A stretch of DNA of 64,000 nucleotides from Hymenobacter cellulosilyticus (GTDB lineage Bacteria; Bacteroidota; Bacteroidia; Cytophagales; Hymenobacteraceae), in assembly GCF_022919215.1 (NCBI RefSeq), contig NZ_CP095046.1, positions 310,001-374,000 of the forward strand, written 5' to 3'. Both the position numbers and the translations under genes were made by a program. The notes beneath the pieces are model-generated. The model ran no database searches, was not told the origin of the DNA, and was given only the letters and a program-made list of their open reading frames with translations. Numbering within the stretch: the first letter of the stretch is position 1; the number at the start of each line of letters is the position of its first letter. Below are positions 37,528 through 46,350 of this stretch, piece by piece.

Positions 37528-38820
37528 ATGGAAGACAGCACGGCTTTATACGCCCGTTTTACCCAGTGCGCGGCCGTCAGCACCGACTCGCGCCAGGACC
37601 AGACCAACACGTTGTTTTTTGCCCTGAACGGTCCCTCGTTTCGGGGGCGCGACTTTGCCCCTCAGGCCCTGGCCAAAGGCGCCCGCTACGCCGTGGTCGA
37701 CGACGAGGAGCTGGCCGCTACTGACCCGGAGCGCTACACCTTCGCCCCCGACCCGCTGCTGGCCTTGCAGCAGCTGGCCCACCACCACCGCCGCCAGCTG
37801 TCCATCCCGGTAATCGGCATCACCGGCTCCAACGGCAAAACCACGACCAAGGAGCTGCTCCACGCCGTGCTCAGCCGTCGCTACGCCGTGCAGTACACCC
37901 GCGGCAACCTCAACAACCACATCGGCGTGCCCCTCACCCTGCTCAGCATCAATAAGCAGCACGAGCTGGCCATTGTGGAAATGGGCGCCAACCACCAGGG
38001 CGAAATCGACTTGCTTAGCCGCCTAGCCGAGCCCACCCACGGGCTGATTACCAACATCGGCAAGGCCCACCTCGAAGGCTTCGGGGGTGAAGAAGGCATT
38101 GCCAAGGGTAAAAGTGAGCTGTTCCGCTTTCTGGCCGCTACCGGCGGCACGGCTTTCGTAAATACTGCCGACGCCAAGCTGCCCGGCCTAGCCACCAGCG
38201 TGAACGAGCAAGTCAGCTACCCCAACCCGACCGACTCCTACCCGGCCGAGCTGCTGACGGCGGCGCCCAACGTGGTACTGCGCCTGTATGACGGCACCGT
38301 GGTAGAAGCCCAGATTACGGGCGGCTACAACTTCCTGAACCTGGCTGCCGCCGCCGCCGTGGGGGCCCATTTTCAGGTGCCCACGGCCGACATTGCCGCC
38401 GCCCTGGCCGGCTACGCGCCCACCAACAACCGCTCCCAGCTGGTACGCACCAGCCGCAACGAAGTGGTGCTGGACGCCTACAATGCCAACCCCTCGTCGA
38501 TGGCCGCGGCCCTGACCAGCTTTGCCGCCCGGCCCGCTACCGGCGAGAAGGTGGTCATTCTGGGCGACATGTTTGAGCTGGGCGAAGCCAGCGTGGCTGA
38601 GCACCGCGCCCTGGGCGAGCTGCTGGCCACGCTGCCGTTTGCTACCGTGCTGCTCTGCGGCCTCGACATGCAGCACGCGGCCCTGCAGTCCGAGTTTCAC
38701 CACTTTCTCACCAAAGCCGAAGCCGCCGCCTGGCTTACCGAACACCCGCTTAGTGACAAGCAAATCCTGATTAAAGGCTCCCGCGGCATGGGCCTCGAAA
38801 CCCTGCTACCGCTGGTATAG
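37528..38820 (+). CDS. murF: UDP-N-acetylmuramoyl-tripeptide--D-alanyl-D-alanine ligase
   Basis: 430 residues. Mur ligase order: N-terminal domain (VSTDSRQDQTNTLFFALNG, RGRDFAPQAL), central ATP domain with P-loop ITGSNGKTTTKELLHAVL near residues 97-114, TRGNLNNHIGVPLTLL, VEMGANHQGEIDLLS and PTHGLITNIGKAHLEGFG, and C-terminal domain (VVLDAYNANPSSM). It adds D-Ala-D-Ala to the UDP-MurNAc-tripeptide in the cytoplasm, an essential step of peptidoglycan synthesis. It stands alone, away from the other mur genes, which is usual for this group. A terminator hairpin lies about 80 bases downstream. Confidence 0.96.
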   Translation: MEDSTALYARFTQCAAVSTDSRQDQTNTLFFALNGPSFRGRDFAPQALAKGARYAVVDDEELAATDPERYTFAPDPLLALQQLAHHHRRQLSIPVIGITGSNGKTTTKELLHAVLSRRYAVQYTRGNLNNHIGVPLTLLSINKQHELAIVEMGANHQGEIDLLSRLAEPTHGLITNIGKAHLEGFGGEEGIAKGKSELFRFLAATGGTAFVNTADAKLPGLATSVNEQVSYPNPTDSYPAELLTAAPNVVLRLYDGTVVEAQITGGYNFLNLAAAAAVGAHFQVPTADIAAALAGYAPTNNRSQLVRTSRNEVVLDAYNANPSSMAAALTSFAARPATGEKVVILGDMFELGEASVAEHRALGELLATLPFATVLLCGLDMQHAALQSEFHHFLTKAEAAAWLTEHPLSDKQILIKGSRGMGLETLLPLV

Positions 38821-38895
38821 CGCCGAGCCGGCGGGCACGTGGTGCGCCAGACCAGCCGGCTCGGTGTCTGCGCCTGGACTACCTCTCCACAACGG

Positions 38896-38943
38896 CCAAA
38901 CGCGCCCGGTGGCCCCAGTACAGGAGCTGCCGGGCGCGTTTGG
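38896..38943 (+). terminator. Terminator-like hairpin downstream of murF
   Basis: Fourteen-base arms CCAAACGCGCCCGG / CCGGGCGCGTTTGG (38896-38909, 38930-38943) pair perfectly around a 20-base loop. Confidence 0.7.
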
Positions 38944-39087
38944 TAGCGGCTTGGGCAATCGGGAGTGTCCTGCCCCACATCTTCTGAAAGGCAAGGAGTG
39001 CACTGCACGCAACGCCAATCGGCGTTTGGCACCCGTTGAAAGGGAAACCCGTTTCTTAGAGTGCGCTTGGGATTCTCTACCAACGCG

Positions 39088-39126
39088 GTTTGCGTCATGC
39101 CGAGTTTGTCGAAGCATGACGCAAAC
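39088..39126. repeat. REP-like palindrome (GTCATGCCGAG... family)
   Basis: Arms 39088-39100 and 39114-39126 (GTTTGCGTCATGC and its complement) pair perfectly around CGAGTTTGTCGAA. GTCATGCCGAGYTTGTCGAAGCATGAC is a common extragenic motif in related genomes as far as I recall; it is different from the repeat at 18818. Confidence 0.7.
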
Positions 39127-39160
39127 CATACTCCTGAACTCGGTTTAGATTAGCAGCACT

Positions 39161-40101
39161 TTAATCGACCACTACCACGGCTTTTCCTTTCACTTTGCCC
39201 TGGCTGGTTTCCTGGTAGGCTTGCCGGACGTTCGCCAGGTCATACACCTTTTCCACGGGAATTTGCAGCCCATTCTGGGTTAGGCGGGCCAGGGTATTGA
39301 GGCCGGCTGCTGTGGGCTTTAAGATGAGAATCCTGCGCTTTTTGGCCGAGAACAGGTTATGAAAAAAAGACCCGACCAGCCCCAGCGGCGAGGGCAGCAT
39401 GCTGACAAACGTGGCCCGGGGCTTCAATAACGCCTTGGCCGCCTTAAAGACCAGCTTGTCGGATAGGTCGATGATGGCGTCAAACCGCTGCGGCAGCTGG
39501 CTGATGTGCTGCTGGGTGTAGTCTACTACCGAATCGGCGCCCATTTGGGTGGCGCGTTGCCTCCCCGCTGGGCCCGTTACGGCCGTTACGCGGGCACCGC
39601 GCTGCTTGGCCAGCTGAATGGCAAACAAACCCACGCCGCCACTGGCTCCGTTGATGAGCACCTCCTGGCCCTTGGCGATGGCCGCCAGCTGGTCGACAAT
39701 CTGCAGGGCGGCCAGGCCAGTAACCGGCAGGGCCGCTGCCTGGTCAAAGGAAATGTTGGCCGGCTTGGGGCAATATCTGCCTCCGTAGCTACTACATACT
39801 CGGCTAGGGCGCCGCCCTTGAACACATCCAGAAAGCCGAATACGGCGTCACCCGGCTGGTAGCGCGTAACGCTGGCCCCCACCTGAGACACAATGCCCGC
39901 AAAGTCGATACCGACGCTCTTCGGAAATTTGGAGCCCGACAGGAGCTTCATCTCGCCGCGGTAAATCTTCCAGTCCAGCGGGTTAAGGGAAGCGGCTTTC
40001 ACTTGAATCAGCAGTTGATTAGCTACAATCGTGGGGGTGGGCTGCTCGCGCACCGCCAGCACCTGCTCGTCGCCGAACCGGTCGTATAGTACTTTACGCA
40101 T
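39161..40101 (-). CDS. NAD(P)-dependent alcohol dehydrogenase, MDR type (frameshifted)
   Basis: About 313 residues. GroES-like part: QLLIQVKAASLNPLDWKIYRG and VGIDFAGIVSQVG; nucleotide motif INGASGGVGLFAIQLAK; no zinc cysteines. Paralogous in type to the enzyme at 458-1396. Frame breaks in the G4 run 39777-39780; adding one base gives ATEADIAPKPANISFDQAAALPVTGLAALQ, joining both halves. The start at 40101 gives MRKVLYDRFGDEQ. It is divergent from the cupin gene at 40367, with a long hairpin between. Confidence 0.9.
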
Positions 40102-40237
40102 GGGGTTGTTGGTTTTAGTGTAAGTAGCAAGTCGCCAAGCCCGCTTTTCGCCCGTAGTGGCACTGCCCATTGTTAGTGGCCGTGGGGTGGGTATTGCCTT
40201 GCAAAGGTGAGCCCCAAACCACCCCGGGTACTAGCGC

Positions 40238-40309
40238 AAAAAGGCGCAAAAACAGTCCGATCAGACAGCCACACCGAGCCGCCGTATCGGACTGTTTTTG
40301 CGCCTTTTT
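40238..40309. repeat. 24-bp perfect inverted repeat in a divergent promoter region
   Basis: Arms 40238-40261 and 40286-40309 (AAAAAGGCGCAAAAACAGTC...) pair perfectly over 24 bases around a 24-base loop. It looks like a terminator, with A/T-runs on both ends, but both flanking genes start, rather than end, here. Confidence 0.85.
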
Positions 40310-40366
40310 GGAGTGGCATGGGGCGGTTAGCGGCCCACCTTTGCTTCACATTTTTTGATAAACAAC

Positions 40367-40867
40367 ATGGACACGCCCAAACAAGCCCCTGTCATTCTGG
40401 GACCCCAACAAGGCCAAACCCTAGCCGTGATGGGTAGCAACTACCGCATCCTGGCCAGCGGCCAGGACACGGCTGGCGCCTACGCCACCATCGACATGCT
40501 GGTGCCGCCCGGCGGCGGCCCTGGCCCCCACGCCCACGCCGACATCGAGGAAACCTTCTTCGTGGTAGAAGGCGAAGTGGAAGTCAAATCCGAGTACGGC
40601 ACCACCGTGGCCGCCGCCGGCTCGTTTATCCGCATTCCCAAGGGTGGCGTCGTGCACGGCTTCAAAAACAGGAGTGCGCACCCGGCCCGGCTGCTGTGCA
40701 CGGTGGTACCGGCGGGCCTGGAGGAGTTCTTCCAGCAAATCGGCCAGCCCGTAGCGCCCGGCGAGTTTTTGCCCCCGCCCCCGCTCGACCCAGCAGCCAT
40801 TCAGCGCATTCAGGCACTGGCCCAGCAGTATGGCCAGCAGGTGTTTCCGCCCAGCTACCTCGGCTAG
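40367..40867 (+). CDS. Cupin-domain protein
   Basis: 166 residues, single cupin barrel: motif 1 PHAHADIEETFFVVEGEVEV (metal ligands His, His, Glu) and motif 2 IPKGGVVHGFKN. The short C-terminal extension (FQQIGQPVAPGEFLPPPPLDPAA) is common in the quercetin dioxygenase-like cupins of unknown activity. Start at 40367 since the earlier ATG (40355) adds four residues with no family match. Its stop is 8 bases from that of the convergent AraC regulator. Confidence 0.9.
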   Translation: MDTPKQAPVILGPQQGQTLAVMGSNYRILASGQDTAGAYATIDMLVPPGGGPGPHAHADIEETFFVVEGEVEVKSEYGTTVAAAGSFIRIPKGGVVHGFKNRSAHPARLLCTVVPAGLEEFFQQIGQPVAPGEFLPPPPLDPAAIQRIQALAQQYGQQVFPPSYLG

Positions 40868-40875
40868 CGCGCCCG

Positions 40876-41856
40876 CTACGACTGGGCGTAGCGCTTGGGG
40901 TTGAGGCCGTAATGCTTCTCAAATAGTCGGCTGAAGTGACTCAGGTTGGAGAAGCCTAGCTCGTAGCCCACCTCAGCCACCGAGTGCTGGCCCTGCTTGA
41001 GCAGGAAAGCCGCTTCCTTCATGCGGGCCTGCTGGTAGTAGGTATACACCGAACTGCCGAAGGTCTGCTTGAAGAGCTGCTTGAGCTTGGTTTCGCTCAT
41101 GGCCGCCTGCTGAGCCAACTCGCGCAGCACGGGCGGTGTGCCCAGGTCGGTGAGCAACTGGTTGCGCACCTGCAGCAGCCGCTCGGCGTCGGCGCTGTTA
41201 ATGGGCTGGTGCGGAGCCGCGTCGCGCAGCAACAGCTGGCGAAACACCAGGTAGAGCAACTCCTGCACCTTTACCTGGGTGTAGAAATGATTCAGGCCAT
41301 CGTGCTGGTTTGCCTCCGTGATGTGCTTGAGCAACAGCTTGACTTCGGCCGACATGCTTTCAAAAAACAGAAAGGAACCGTCATCGGCCGTTAGGGTGCT
41401 TAGCAGGGGATGGGGCTCATTGCCGGCCAGCAGCGCCTTCAGGCGGGGCGTTTTGAGGGCTACTACCAAGTACCGCACGGCATGGTGCGCGGGAAAGCGG
41501 ATGGTCGAGCTCAGGTCGTTGGACGTAAGCTGGATGGCCGACTCGTCACGTTGAGAAAACCGCACCTGCGGGTGGTCAGTGAAGGCAATGTCCAGCGGCT
41601 GCTCGTTGCTGTAGAAGAAGAGGGTAATCTGGTCACTGCTCCCACCGGCTGTCTGTCGCCTGACGACTAGGTCTTCGCGCAATTCATAGTGGTGTATGGT
41701 GAGCCTAAAATCGACTCCAAACTGCAGCTTGCGGACGTAGCCCTGGCCCAGGTGCTCGGGTAAAGTCACCTGGCTATCTTGCACGGGCACCTGCAGATAC
41801 TGCGCAAACTGGGTGAGAAAGTCGAAATCGGGCGTCGCAAAAAAGCTGAACGTCAT
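40876..41856 (-). CDS. AraC-family transcriptional regulator
   Basis: 326 residues. C-terminal double HTH: VLRELAQQAAMSETKLKQLFKQTFG and VGYELGFSNLSHFSRLFEKHYGLNPKRY, the classic AraC pattern. The N-terminal sensing domain (MTFSFFATPDFDFLTQFAQYLQ) is not of a recognised ligand class. The start at 41856 is chosen because the longer frame begins with an arginine-rich stretch unlike the genome's coding sequence. Convergent with the cupin gene, hence probably not its direct neighbour regulator by position. Targets unknown. Confidence 0.88.
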   Translation of the reverse strand: MTFSFFATPDFDFLTQFAQYLQVPVQDSQVTLPEHLGQGYVRKLQFGVDFRLTIHHYELREDLVVRRQTAGGSSDQITLFFYSNEQPLDIAFTDHPQVRFSQRDESAIQLTSNDLSSTIRFPAHHAVRYLVVALKTPRLKALLAGNEPHPLLSTLTADDGSFLFFESMSAEVKLLLKHITEANQHDGLNHFYTQVKVQELLYLVFRQLLLRDAAPHQPINSADAERLLQVRNQLLTDLGTPPVLRELAQQAAMSETKLKQLFKQTFGSSVYTYYQQARMKEAAFLLKQGQHSVAEVGYELGFSNLSHFSRLFEKHYGLNPKRYAQS

Positions 41857-42053
41857 TCGAGGGAATAAGCAGAGGTGGTATGAAGTAGACAGGGCTAATC
41901 TACTAAGCAAATCCGGTGTTCTACGCCACAAACCAACCAGACACCCGGGGCCGCGCGCAATGTCTGGTGCCCCTTACTTGACCGAATCAGTTCCGTCAAA
42001 GTTATTCATGGCCTTTTTAGTATAGTCCGGTCAGGCTGATCGGCAAGTCCATC

Positions 42054-42458
42054 TTAGCAAGTGCAGGTAATCTCTCCTGCGACTGAAAGTGGCCGCTCAA
42101 CCGAGGTCCCTTCGGTCGCGTAGCCGTCGCGTTTCCACCAATCGAGCCCGCCCATGAGCTCCTTTACTTGAAAACCCAACTGACTGAGCTTCAACGCGCC
42201 CTTCGTGGAGCCGTTGCAGCCAATACCGTCGCAGTACGTCACGTACAGCTTGCTTTTGTCCAGCCCCCGGGTAGACTCCTCGTTCATCAGCCGATGCCCG
42301 AAGCTTACGGCGCCGGGAATGTGCTCTGCGTCATAGGCTTCTTTTTTGCGGGCGTCGATGATGACAATTGGTTCACCGCTGTTCACGGCATCGTACAAAT
42401 CGGCCGAGTCCAGTTCGTAAGCCAGCTTGTGCTGGTAGTGTTGCACTTGTGCTTCCAT
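42054..42458 (-). CDS. Rhodanese-domain protein
   Basis: 134 residues, a single rhodanese domain: IVIIDARKKEAYDAEHIPGAVSF and the active loop YCDGIGCNGSTK with Cys76 as the candidate sulfur carrier and a second Cys81. The C-terminus ends in CTC, which adds two more cysteines. The domain could transfer sulfane sulfur or act as a single-domain regulator; no target seen. Divergent from the MetR-like regulator at 42616, with LysR-type operator candidates between, so regulation by that protein is likely. Confidence 0.9.
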   Translation of the reverse strand: MEAQVQHYQHKLAYELDSADLYDAVNSGEPIVIIDARKKEAYDAEHIPGAVSFGHRLMNEESTRGLDKSKLYVTYCDGIGCNGSTKGALKLSQLGFQVKELMGGLDWWKRDGYATEGTSVERPLSVAGEITCTC

Positions 42459-42532
42459 GGTAGCTAAGGTTTATGGGAGAAAGAATGAGCCCAAAGGTGT
42501 GGGCCGCTCCCTCGCCAGAAAAGCGAAAGTTT

Positions 42533-42549
42533 TTCAGGGTAAGCCTGAA
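42533..42549. promoter_or_regulatory. Palindrome TTCAGG-N5-CCTGAA in the rhodanese/LysR gap
   Basis: A six-base-arm inverted repeat with 5 bases between, about 75 bases ahead of the LysR gene and 75 bases ahead of the rhodanese start. Fits a LysR-type autoregulatory site. Confidence 0.55.
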
Positions 42550-42558
42550 TTCTTTTCA
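42546..42558. promoter_or_regulatory. MetR-like operator TGAA-N5-TTCA
   Basis: TGAATTCTTTTCA matches the MetR core TGAA-N5-TTCA, overlapping the previous palindrome by its last bases, and is followed by a second palindrome TTCAGCTGAA at 42555-42564. Its position is about 56 bases before the expected start of the LysR transcript. Confidence 0.55.
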
Positions 42559-42593
42559 GCTGAACCGACGAGCTCACGCCTCGGGTCTTCAAC

Positions 42594-42601
42594 TACCTTT
42601 G
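42594..42601 (+). promoter_or_regulatory. Bacteroidota -7 promoter element (TACCTTTG)
   Basis: TAnnTTTG match 15 bases before the GTG start of the LysR gene, which would give a very short leader. Confidence 0.5.
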
Positions 42602-42615
42602 CCTGAAAAACAGCC

Positions 42616-43503
42616 GTGGAAATTCGTCATTTGCGGGTCGTGAAAGCCATTGTGGAGGAAGGCAGCATCGTCAGGGCCATTGATAAGCTACACCTGACCC
42701 CGAGTGCGCTAAGCCACCAGTTGCGGGAAGCCGAGAACCAGGTTGGCGCGCCCATCTTTTTCCGCATCAACAAGAAGCTCGTGCTCACGCCGGTGGGCGA
42801 AAGGGTGCTGAGTAGGGCCTACGCCATCCTGGGCGAGCTGGACACGCTGCAGAAGGAAGTGAAAGAGCTCATCGGCGGCGAGGTAGGCCGCATTCGCCTG
42901 AGCACCGAGTGCTACACCAGCTACCATTGGCTGCCGGCCATGCTGCGGCGCTTCAACGCCGATTTCCCGCACGTGGAAGTCAGCATCAACTTTGAGGCGA
43001 CGCACCAGCCCCTGCCCAAGCTGCTCAGCGGCCACATCGACCTGGCCATTACCAGCGACCCGGTACCGGAAACGGCCCTGGAGTTCGTGGAGCTGTTTCG
43101 GGACGAGTTGGTGGCCGTGGTGCCAGCGGGTCACCCCTGGACCGAGAAGCCCTACGTGACGGCGCAGGACTTTGCGTTGGTGAATCTCATTATTCACTCC
43201 CTGCCGTTGGAAACCGTAACCGTGTTCCAAAAGCTGCTGACGCCGGCCGTCGTCTCACCCGCCAAACTCACCGTGCTGCCGCTCACGGAAGCCTCCATTG
43301 AACTGGTAAAGGCCGACATGGGGGTGGTCGTCATGGCGCAATGGGCCCTGAAGCCCTACCTCGCCTCGCCGGACTTGCGAACCGTGCGCATCACGCCCGA
43401 GGGGTTGTGGCGCCAGCAGTATGCCGCTCGGCTGCGCAATCATGACTACCCCCTGTATTACGAAAGCTTCATTCAATTTCTGGCCCAGGAAATTCAGTTC
43501 TGA
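42616..43503 (+). CDS. LysR-family regulator, MetR-like
   Basis: 295 residues with a GTG start. N-terminal winged HTH (VEIRHLRVVKAIVEEGSIVRAIDKLHLTPSALSHQLREAE, numbered from residue 1) and a substrate-binding-like domain. Segments that match MetR of E. coli in pattern: LSTECYTSYHWLPAMLRRF, LDLAITSDPVP, EGLWRQQYAARLR. MetR senses homocysteine and controls methionine genes. Divergent from the rhodanese gene with a MetR-type site in between, so sulfur metabolism is a coherent guess. Ligand unproven. Confidence 0.88.
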   Translation: MEIRHLRVVKAIVEEGSIVRAIDKLHLTPSALSHQLREAENQVGAPIFFRINKKLVLTPVGERVLSRAYAILGELDTLQKEVKELIGGEVGRIRLSTECYTSYHWLPAMLRRFNADFPHVEVSINFEATHQPLPKLLSGHIDLAITSDPVPETALEFVELFRDELVAVVPAGHPWTEKPYVTAQDFALVNLIIHSLPLETVTVFQKLLTPAVVSPAKLTVLPLTEASIELVKADMGVVVMAQWALKPYLASPDLRTVRITPEGLWRQQYAARLRNHDYPLYYESFIQFLAQEIQF

Positions 43504-43866
43504 GCCCCTGCGCCCACCAATCTGGTGTTGCGCCCGGTGGAGCCAGCCGACTTTGAACAACTCGTAATCTTGTGTGCCGAGCACGCCGCGTTCGAGCGGG
43601 CATCATTCGTAGCAAACGGGCAGGTCGACCGGCTGCGGGAATGCGGCGTGGGGCGCTGGTCGGGCGGGCGCAGCAGCAACCCGGCGTAGAAGCGTAGCTC
43701 GTTGGCTTCGGCGGCGTGCAGGGCGTAGAGCGGCAGCCCCTGCCCAGCCTGCAGTGCTACGATGACAAGCAAATGATACGGTGGGACCCCGTGAAGAGGC
43801 GCCTGGGGTAAAACGCCGAGGCAGCGTGGCACGTTATACCTCGAAACTCCCATCTAACTCCTTCCC
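43504..43866. pseudogene. Gene remnants: GNAT-like fragment plus unidentified reverse fragment
   Basis: Right after the LysR stop, the plus strand reads LVLRPVEPADFEQLVILCAEHAAF to about 43645, the N-terminus of a GNAT acetyltransferase, without a start codon of its own and then losing resemblance before a stop at 43687. On the minus strand 43640-43775 reads VALQAGQGLPLYALHAAEANELRFYAGLL, a coding-like stretch of unknown family. Both look like decayed or deleted genes. No intact gene fits this stretch. Confidence 0.5.
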
Positions 43867-44624
43867 ATGCCTGCCTTCCTTGGCACCCTGCGCACTGGTA
43901 CCAGCGGCATCGTCGTGCCTGGCCCTAAGGCCACCTTTCCGGAGGCCTACCAGTCGACGAGCCGCCTCACCTACTATGCCACCCTGTTTAACTCGGTGGA
44001 GATTAACAGCACCTTCTACCGCATCCCTCAACCCAAAACGTTTGCGGCCTGGGCCGCTGAAACCGGTCCAGAGTTTGACTTTACCATCAAGCTGTGGCGC
44101 GATATTACGCACACCACCGCTCTGGCCGATAACCTCTCCGGCATTGTCCGCTTTATGGATGCAGCCCGGGAGTTGGGCCCCAAAAAGGGGTGCCTGCTCA
44201 TCCAATTCCCGCCCAGCAACACCATTCGTCAGCTAAACGCGGTCAGTGCCCTATTGACTGCGCTTGCCGCGGCAGACCCCGCTCACGAGTGGCGCAAAGC
44301 GGTGGAGTTTCGTCACCCAAGCTGGTATACCGATGATACGTTTGATATGCTGGACCAGCACGGCGCCAGCCTCGTGCTACACGACAAAGGTCCCGCCCGA
44401 AACGCCCAGCTCAACGAGGGGCAGACTTTGTCTATATGCGCTTCCACGGCCCTAAGGGCAACTACCGAGAGTCCTACGAGCGCGACTTTCTGCATGACCA
44501 GGCTGAGCAGATACACGACTACCTCCAGGATGGGAAAGACGTGTATGCCTACTTCAACAATACCATGGGCGCCGCTTTTGAAAATGCCCAAGACCTGTAC
44601 CGGCTGGTAGCGGAACGGGCGTGA
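43867..44624 (+). CDS. DUF72-family protein (frameshifted)
   Basis: About 252 residues of the DUF72 TIM-barrel family: TSGIVVPGPKATFPEAYQ, YYATLFNSVEINSTFYRIPQ, FTIKLWRDITH, CLLIQFPPS, AVEFRHPSWY and the C-terminal YMRFHGPKGNYRESYERDF, NTMGAAFENAQDL. Frame breaks in GGGG at 44418-44421; one G gives QLNEGADFVYMRFHG and continues to the stop at 44624. Family function is unknown; members have been linked by sequence to phosphodiesterase-like folds. No operon partner. Confidence 0.88.
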
Positions 44625-44861
44625 GCCGTACTACGCGCGTCCGGGGCATGGTGGCGCTGGTTTCCAGGGCCAAGTCGTGGTAAACCACGGCGCGGGCCTG
44701 TCTAGGTAAATCCTCGTTTGGTTTTCCTACCGTTTTCGTGAACTAGTCAATGCTTACCCTTTCGCGGCGCAGTAGCTTCACCGGCAGCCCGCAAGCACAC
44801 GGTCCAAGCCCGACGCCACCGTCGCACACCTGCTGCGCGTTGGCCCCCACACGTGGCTTGC

Positions 44862-45886
44862 TCACTTGATAAACCGGGCGAGGGTGGCGTGCAATTCGGC
44901 GCCGTGCAGATTGGCCGCCACGATTTTACCCGTGGGGTCAATGAGCAGGTTCTGCGGCGTGTCCGGGTAGCCGTAGAGTTGTTGCACTTCCCGGTCCGGG
45001 CCATCCAGGTCCGCTACCTGGGTCCAAGTCAAGTGGTCATCGGCAATGGCTTTAATCCACCTGTCGCGATTGTTCTCGGTGTCGAGCGACACACCCAGCA
45101 TGTCGAATTTGGGGCCTTTGAAAGCTTGGTAGGCGTTGACCAGATCCGTGTTTTCCGTACGGCAGGAGGCGCACGAGTTCCAGAAGGCCAGCAGCACGTA
45201 CTTGCCCCGGTAATCGGCCAACGAAACCGCCTTGCCAGCGGGTGTTTTCTTGGTGAAGTTGGGTGCAAGCTGGCCCACAGTCGTTGCTTTTAGGCCCTGC
45301 ACCAAGTCGCCGTAGATGCGGCCGGGGCGGCTGCTCTTCAGTTCGGGACTGAGGGCGGCGTAGAGGGGGCCCACTTCCTCGTATCGGCGCTGGGCAAATC
45401 TCCCATGTCCCACAAGGCCATCAGGCTCACCCAGGAAGTGGGGTGGGTTTTGATAAAGGCGGTGTAGGCCTGAGCGTACTGTTGGGGGGTGGCGTTGGGC
45501 GGTACCGCTGCGTAGAGCTGCTGGTGTTCGGTGGTGAGGGGGCCACCGGTAATAGTCGTCGTCGCATCTCTCAAGCTGCCTTTGCTGATGACAACGACCG
45601 GGGTTGGCTCCAAGAAAACGCTGGTGGCGTTGGTCGAGGCGCCGTTCGGATGATACCCGTTGGCCTGCACCACCAAGTCGGCGCGTGTGGGCAGTACGGC
45701 GCTTCCTTTTAGCTCGAATACTCCATTGTTGAGCGTGGCCGAGTCGAGCAGTTCGCCGCTTCTTAAGTAGACTTTGTTGGGCGCATTCAGCGCGCCAATT
45801 TTGCCGCTGATGTGATAGGTAAAAGGCTTTTGGGCCAGAGACAAGCCTGGTACCAGCAGTAATAAGGCGAGGAAAGAATTTGTCAT
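44862..45886 (-). CDS. TlpA-like thioredoxin with DUF4369-type N-terminus (frameshifted)
   Basis: About 341 residues: signal peptide (SFLALLLLVPGLSLAQ), a DUF4369-like beta domain (FTYHISGKIGALNAPNKVYLRSG), then an AhpC/TSA-type thioredoxin domain (VGQLAPNFTKKTPAGKAVSLADYRGKYVLLAFWNSCASC) with the redox pair CASC. It probably acts in the periplasm as a disulfide reductase, as is typical of Bacteroidota TlpA-like proteins. The frame breaks at AAA 45396-45398 (a T-run on the coding strand); one base restores GDFAQRRYEEVGPLYAALSP. ATG at 45886. Confidence 0.9.
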
Positions 45887-46350
45887 AACTAGGTCGGGTA
45901 AGTAGCAGGATCAAATATATACCGAGCAACGTGCTGTCTTGTAGAATATTGCTCGTTTAGATTCCTGACTGTTTGGCTGAAGTATGACCCCACTAGAACA
46001 AGCCTTCACCAGACGTGCGAATTGCCAGGCGGTTTACTTCTGTACGACCAAACCACGTCTTCCAGGAAGCCCAAACTTTCTTCTTGGGCTAGATGCTTAT
46101 CGGCTGGGCTCCAAGATGGTTCAGCCTTTGAGGCGGCACAGCTTGGATGTGTCGTCTACCTCCGTTGTTGGTAACCCCCGTCGACGTGGCCCGGAGTATC
46201 ATCCAGCACAGCTTTCCTGGCACTTATTTCGAGTTCACCTTCCCTTAAATCCTTGTATGAGTGTTAGGAAATTTTGGCGGAATAGCTGGTCGTAGTAAAC
46301 TTTCATGCACCTTTACTTAAATTTAACCAAACAGTTAAACCGACTGTAGA
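45887..46350. other. Intergenic region upstream of the TetR gene
   Basis: 464 bases between divergent genes. An open frame of 103 codons (45984-46295) exists, but its composition and third-position use do not resemble the neighbours and it has no recognisable domain; I do not call it. The 3' end holds the TetR operator at 46322-46339. Confidence 0.55.
46322..46339. promoter_or_regulatory. TetR operator, copy 1 (TTAACCAAACAGTTAA core)
   Basis: Inverted repeat TTTAAC-CAAACA-GTTAAA ending 11 bases before the TetR ATG. An almost identical site lies at 46978-46993. Confidence 0.75.

Larger units (their letters stand above)
38821..39160. other. Intergenic region with terminator and REP-like hairpin
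   Basis: 340 bases after murF. It holds the hairpin at 38896-38943 and the palindrome at 39088-39126; between them I see no coding remnant. Confidence 0.7.

Noticed and set aside
44730..44760. A possible operator resembling the inverted repeat at 47613-47649
   Set aside because: Only one half-arm (TTTTCGTGAAC) is present; likely chance.
45984..46295. A 103-codon open frame upstream of TetR
   Set aside because: No coding-type third-position bias, no domain, no signal; probably chance.
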